Assembly (NCBI GenBank): GCA_964607915.1
Contig: CAZSMU010000003.1
Location: 1-60,928, forward strand
From: JADJPL01 sp964607915
Lineage (GTDB): Bacteria; Bacteroidota; Bacteroidia; Chitinophagales; Saprospiraceae
Length of the DNA stretch: 60,928 nt
Direction: 5' to 3'
Shown: piece after piece, positions 58,424-60,928 of the stretch
Layout of the letters: each line of letters opens with the position of its first letter
Position numbering within the stretch: position 1 is the first letter of the stretch
The notes under the pieces: generated by a model
The model's input: only the letters and a program-made list of their open reading frames with translations
The model's database searches: none
Told to the model about the DNA's origin: nothing
Made by a program: the position numbers and the translations under genes

Positions 58424-58720
58424 ATGTCGAGATCATCAGCACATCAATGGAAAGGGGACTACGCAATCTTTACAGCACCCGAATTCACCGACGCAACTAC
58501 TCCAAGCTCCCAGAACACCCCCGACACCGCCCGCAATGACCTTGAACGACAAGAGTCCGAACTCTCCCAGGAAACCCTCCCCAAACTCATCCTGCACGCT
58601 ATCCCTCCTCCGGAAGCACCCGCCTTCAAAACGTTTCTCAAACGTCACTTCCAAAAACAAACCCCTCCTATCGACTTAAAAGCCTCCATCCTGCAACAAA
58701 TCCAGGAACTTGAACCCTAA
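58424..58720 (+). CDS. Small protein downstream of the sigma factor, possible degenerate anti-sigma factor
   Basis: The 98-residue product has no signal peptide, no membrane helix and no Cys. It follows the ECF sigma gene by 45 bases on the same strand, the usual place for a small zinc-binding (HC2 type) anti-sigma factor. The tail FKTFLKRHFQKQTPPIDLK followed by SILQQIQEL resembles, from memory, the C-terminus of such factors. The zinc motif (H-x3-C-x2-C) is absent, and residues 20-60 are rich in Thr, Ser and Pro. It could be an anti-sigma factor that binds without zinc, a worn pseudogene or an unrelated protein. Confidence 0.55.
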   Translation: MSRSSAHQWKGDYAIFTAPEFTDATTPSSQNTPDTARNDLERQESELSQETLPKLILHAIPPPEAPAFKTFLKRHFQKQTPPIDLKASILQQIQELEP

Positions 58721-58745
58721 ACCACGGTATTTTCCTGCAACAGCG

Positions 58746-58753
58746 TATCTTTG
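58746..58753 (+). promoter_or_regulatory. -7 promoter box of sdaA
   Basis: TATCTTTG matches TAnnTTTG and lies 24 bases before the sdaA start at 58778. It supports that start over an in-frame upstream codon that overlaps the box. Confidence 0.5.
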
Positions 58754-58777
58754 CTGATTCCAAAGCAACCCGCGCAC

Positions 58778-60214
58778 ATGGAAAAAATCAGCGTTTTCGA
58801 TATGCTAAAAATCGGGGTTGGTCCCTCCAGCTCCCACACCTTGGGCCCCTGGCACGCCGCAGGACTTTTTGCCCTCGACCTACAACACAGGAGCCTCCTC
58901 TCCCAAACAGTCCGAATATGTGCTCACTTGTATGGCTCACTGGCCCTTACCGGTAAGGGGCACGGCACCGATGTAGCTATTCTGATGGGGCTCAGTGGCA
59001 AAAACCCTGTAACCGTACCCGTAGAAGAGGTGCAAACCCTGCCGTCCATCGTAGCAGATACGCAGACCTTATCTCTCATGGGGGAACGCACCATCGCCTT
59101 CCACCCCGCCTACGACCTTGTCTTTCACTTCTCGGAATCCTTGCCCTTCCACGCCAACGGACTACGCTTCGAGGCCTGGGACGAATCAGGTGCACTCATT
59201 GCCTCCGACACGTATTACTCTATCGGCGGCGGCTTCGTCGTGAAAGAAGGGGAATCCAAAACCTCCCTCCATGCCGAAGGAGATACCTCCCTGCCTTTCC
59301 CTATCGCAAGCGCTGCCGACCTAAGCAGATACTGCGCACAACAACAGGCTTCCATATCGGATATCGTCCTCCGGAACGAATTGCACTGGCGCAACCTCAG
59401 CGAGGTGCAAAACGGACTGCTCCATATTTGGGAGGTCATGCGCTCCTGTATCTACCGGGGATGCCATACCAGCGGTATCCTCCCCGGTGGGCTGCAAGTG
59501 GAACGGCGCGCCGCCTCCCTCCACCAACGCCTGCTGCCCAATGCAACCTATACCGATGTGCAAAGCTGGTACCACGCCATCCGCAACGAAAAATTCGGCT
59601 TTTCAGAACTCATCAAATGGATCAGTTGCTTTGCCCTCGCCGTCAATGAGGAAAATGCCAATTTCGGAAGGGTCGTCACCGCCCCTACCAATGGCGCTGC
59701 CGGCGTTATCCCCGCTGTCCTGATGCACTACCTGTGCTTCACAGAACCAGAACCCAGCCCTGACGATATCGTCCGATTCCTGCTCGTAGCCGGTGAAATA
59801 GGCAGTATATTCAAAAAAGGATCCACCATCTCCGCGGCTATGGGCGGCTGCCAGGCCGAAATTGGCGTCTCTGCCGCTATGGCGGCCGCCGCTCTTTGCG
59901 AACGACAGGGTGGAAGCCCCGAACAGTGCCTCATGGCCGCCGAGATTGCCATGGAACATCACCTCGGCCTCACCTGCGACCCCGTCGGCGGATTAGTCCA
60001 AATCCCCTGCATAGAACGAAACTCCATGGGCGCCGTGAAAGCCATCACCGCCGCTAAAATAGCCCAGGAAAGCGACCCCGAAAAGGCTAAAGTGAGCCTG
60101 GACAGCGTCGTCAAAACGATGTGGCAAACCGCCCAGGATATGAACCACAAATACAAAGAAACCTCCCTCGGCGGATTGGCCGTCCATATCGCTATCTCCG
60201 TACCCGAATGCTAA
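58778..60214 (+). CDS. sdaA: L-serine ammonia-lyase (iron-sulfur type)
   Basis: SdaA deaminates L-serine to pyruvate and ammonia with a 4Fe-4S cluster. The 478-residue single-chain form has MLKIGVGPSSSHTLGPWHAA in the N-terminal domain. The C-terminal catalytic domain holds CIYRGCHTSGILPGGLQ, GAAGVIPAVL and SAAMGGCQAEIGVSAAM. Cluster-binding cysteines are expected in the GGCQAE and LTCDPVGGLVQIPCIER regions, both intact. It is oxygen-sensitive in known cases. The rhomboid gene converges with five bases between the stop codons. Confidence 0.94.
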   Translation: MEKISVFDMLKIGVGPSSSHTLGPWHAAGLFALDLQHRSLLSQTVRICAHLYGSLALTGKGHGTDVAILMGLSGKNPVTVPVEEVQTLPSIVADTQTLSLMGERTIAFHPAYDLVFHFSESLPFHANGLRFEAWDESGALIASDTYYSIGGGFVVKEGESKTSLHAEGDTSLPFPIASAADLSRYCAQQQASISDIVLRNELHWRNLSEVQNGLLHIWEVMRSCIYRGCHTSGILPGGLQVERRAASLHQRLLPNATYTDVQSWYHAIRNEKFGFSELIKWISCFALAVNEENANFGRVVTAPTNGAAGVIPAVLMHYLCFTEPEPSPDDIVRFLLVAGEIGSIFKKGSTISAAMGGCQAEIGVSAAMAAAALCERQGGSPEQCLMAAEIAMEHHLGLTCDPVGGLVQIPCIERNSMGAVKAITAAKIAQESDPEKAKVSLDSVVKTMWQTAQDMNHKYKETSLGGLAVHIAISVPEC

Positions 60215-60219
60215 GTCGC

Positions 60220-60909
60220 CTACTCCACAAAGTCGCTGCTCACCATCCGCCCCTCCACCGCTTCCCGCCTGAGGGAGCGAAAGGCCAGACCGGCAAGCAC
60301 CCCAAAGACAAAGCCCCCAATGTGCGCCCAGTACGCCACGCCGTCCTCCGCCGCAGTATGTTGTAAAATACCCATCCCACTCTCTACCTGCATGTAAATC
60401 CATACTCCCAGGAATAGAAAAGCCGGTATGTAAAACGGGAACAGAAAAAACAACACCCGCACCCGGGAAGACGGAAACATCACTAAATACGCCCCCATCA
60501 CACCGGAAATCGCACCACTCGCACCAATCGTAGGGATACTGCTGTTGAGGTTGAAGTAGATATGTACCGCATGCGCCATCAAGCCAGCCAACACATAGAA
60601 CACGATGAAGCGGCCGTTGCCAATCCTGGCTTCGATATTGTCGGCAAAAATCCATAAGAACAACATATTGCCGAAGAGATGCCCCAGCCCGCCATGCAGG
60701 AAAATACTGGTAAACAGGGTATATACATCGCGCCCATAGACAATCTCACGGGGAATCGCCCCGAAATGGTAGAGCGCAGCCTCCTGGTACTCTCCCAGCC
60801 TTATCTGCCAGATAAATACCAGCACGTTGGCTGCGATTAGCCCGTAGCTGAATACCGGGAAATACCCGCCTTTTATGTTGTCATCACCGATAGGGAAAAG
60901 CATACGCAT
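60220..60909 (-). CDS. Rhomboid family intramembrane serine protease
   Basis: The 229-residue protein has about six membrane helices. The catalytic Ser131 lies in IGASGAISGVMGA and the catalytic His196 in WAHIGGFVFGVL. The loop LHGGLGHLFGNMLFLWIF is the typical helix 2 segment. Rhomboids cut membrane proteins within or near the lipid bilayer; the substrate is unknown. A second ATG two codons later is an equal choice of start. The gene begins 19 bases before the window edge, so its promoter is outside. Confidence 0.9.
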   Translation of the reverse strand: MRMLFPIGDDNIKGGYFPVFSYGLIAANVLVFIWQIRLGEYQEAALYHFGAIPREIVYGRDVYTLFTSIFLHGGLGHLFGNMLFLWIFADNIEARIGNGRFIVFYVLAGLMAHAVHIYFNLNSSIPTIGASGAISGVMGAYLVMFPSSRVRVLFFLFPFYIPAFLFLGVWIYMQVESGMGILQHTAAEDGVAYWAHIGGFVFGVLAGLAFRSLRREAVEGRMVSSDFVE

Positions 60910-60928
60910 TTTTTTATGGACAAAACCC

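Overview
The window is chromosomal DNA from a GC-rich member of the Bacteroidota, most likely of the Saprospiria type. The evidence is the TAnnTTTG type of promoter box, a PorD-like protein and two proteins with type IX secretion sorting domains, an arginine cluster built around the argF' carbamoyltransferase, and a GYDIA-type GHMP kinase next to HMG-CoA reductase. No rRNA, tRNA, transposase, prophage or CRISPR array was seen. There are two runs of N: 100 bases at 18300-18399 and 10 bases at 52439-52448, the second inside rpsB.

Layout. 1-7.6 kb: tail of rpoZ, porD-like gene, purN, a PD40/SPOR surface protein, rnpA with a small secreted protein, radC and an MsbA-like ABC exporter. 7.6-11 kb, minus strand: acyltransferase, ligA and an AlkA-type glycosylase. 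11-15.4 kb, plus strand: a secreted subtilase, trhO and a DUF4143 ATPase preceded by a perfect 21-bp inverted repeat. 15.4-24.1 kb, minus strand: NlpC/P60 lipoprotein, Gfo/Idh/MocA oxidoreductase, DUF1080 hydrolase, a flavin oxidase cut by the gap, and three amidohydrolase paralogues of which only the middle one keeps the metal ligands. 24.4-28.9 kb: TMTC-like membrane protein, DUF3089 lipoprotein and a histidine kinase. 28.9-31.1 kb: a NatAB-like ABC exporter. 31.6-34 kb: a coiled-coil secreted protein and dnaB.

34.1-42.5 kb is a compact eight-gene arginine operon (GNAT-argG-argC-argD-argF'-argB-argE-argH) with a possible 21-residue leader peptide rich in arginine. 42.5-45.6 kb holds a secreted metalloprotease and an AT-rich stretch without genes. 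45.6-50.4 kb, minus strand, carries mevalonate-pathway genes (type 2 IPP isomerase, HMG-CoA reductase, GHMP kinase) followed by a ferredoxin-reductase-like gene and nfu; a Rieske lipoprotein follows. 51.2-54.7 kb is the translation block rplM-rpsI-rpsB-tsf-pyrH. The end holds comF, an HtrA protease, an HD-domain protein, an ECF sigma factor with a degenerate anti-sigma-like partner, sdaA and a rhomboid protease.

The strongest unexplained signal is a family of palindromic repeats, up to about 78 bp long, at gene boundaries. The arms are AGACTTGTTGCGAGGGG and its complement, and the core resembles GGGTCAAAAAGACCC. I count about a dozen copies in 61 kb, including full-length, half and 35-bp forms. 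They occur between divergent, co-directional and same-operon-like neighbours, so they are not simply terminators. They look like a REP- or MITE-like family.
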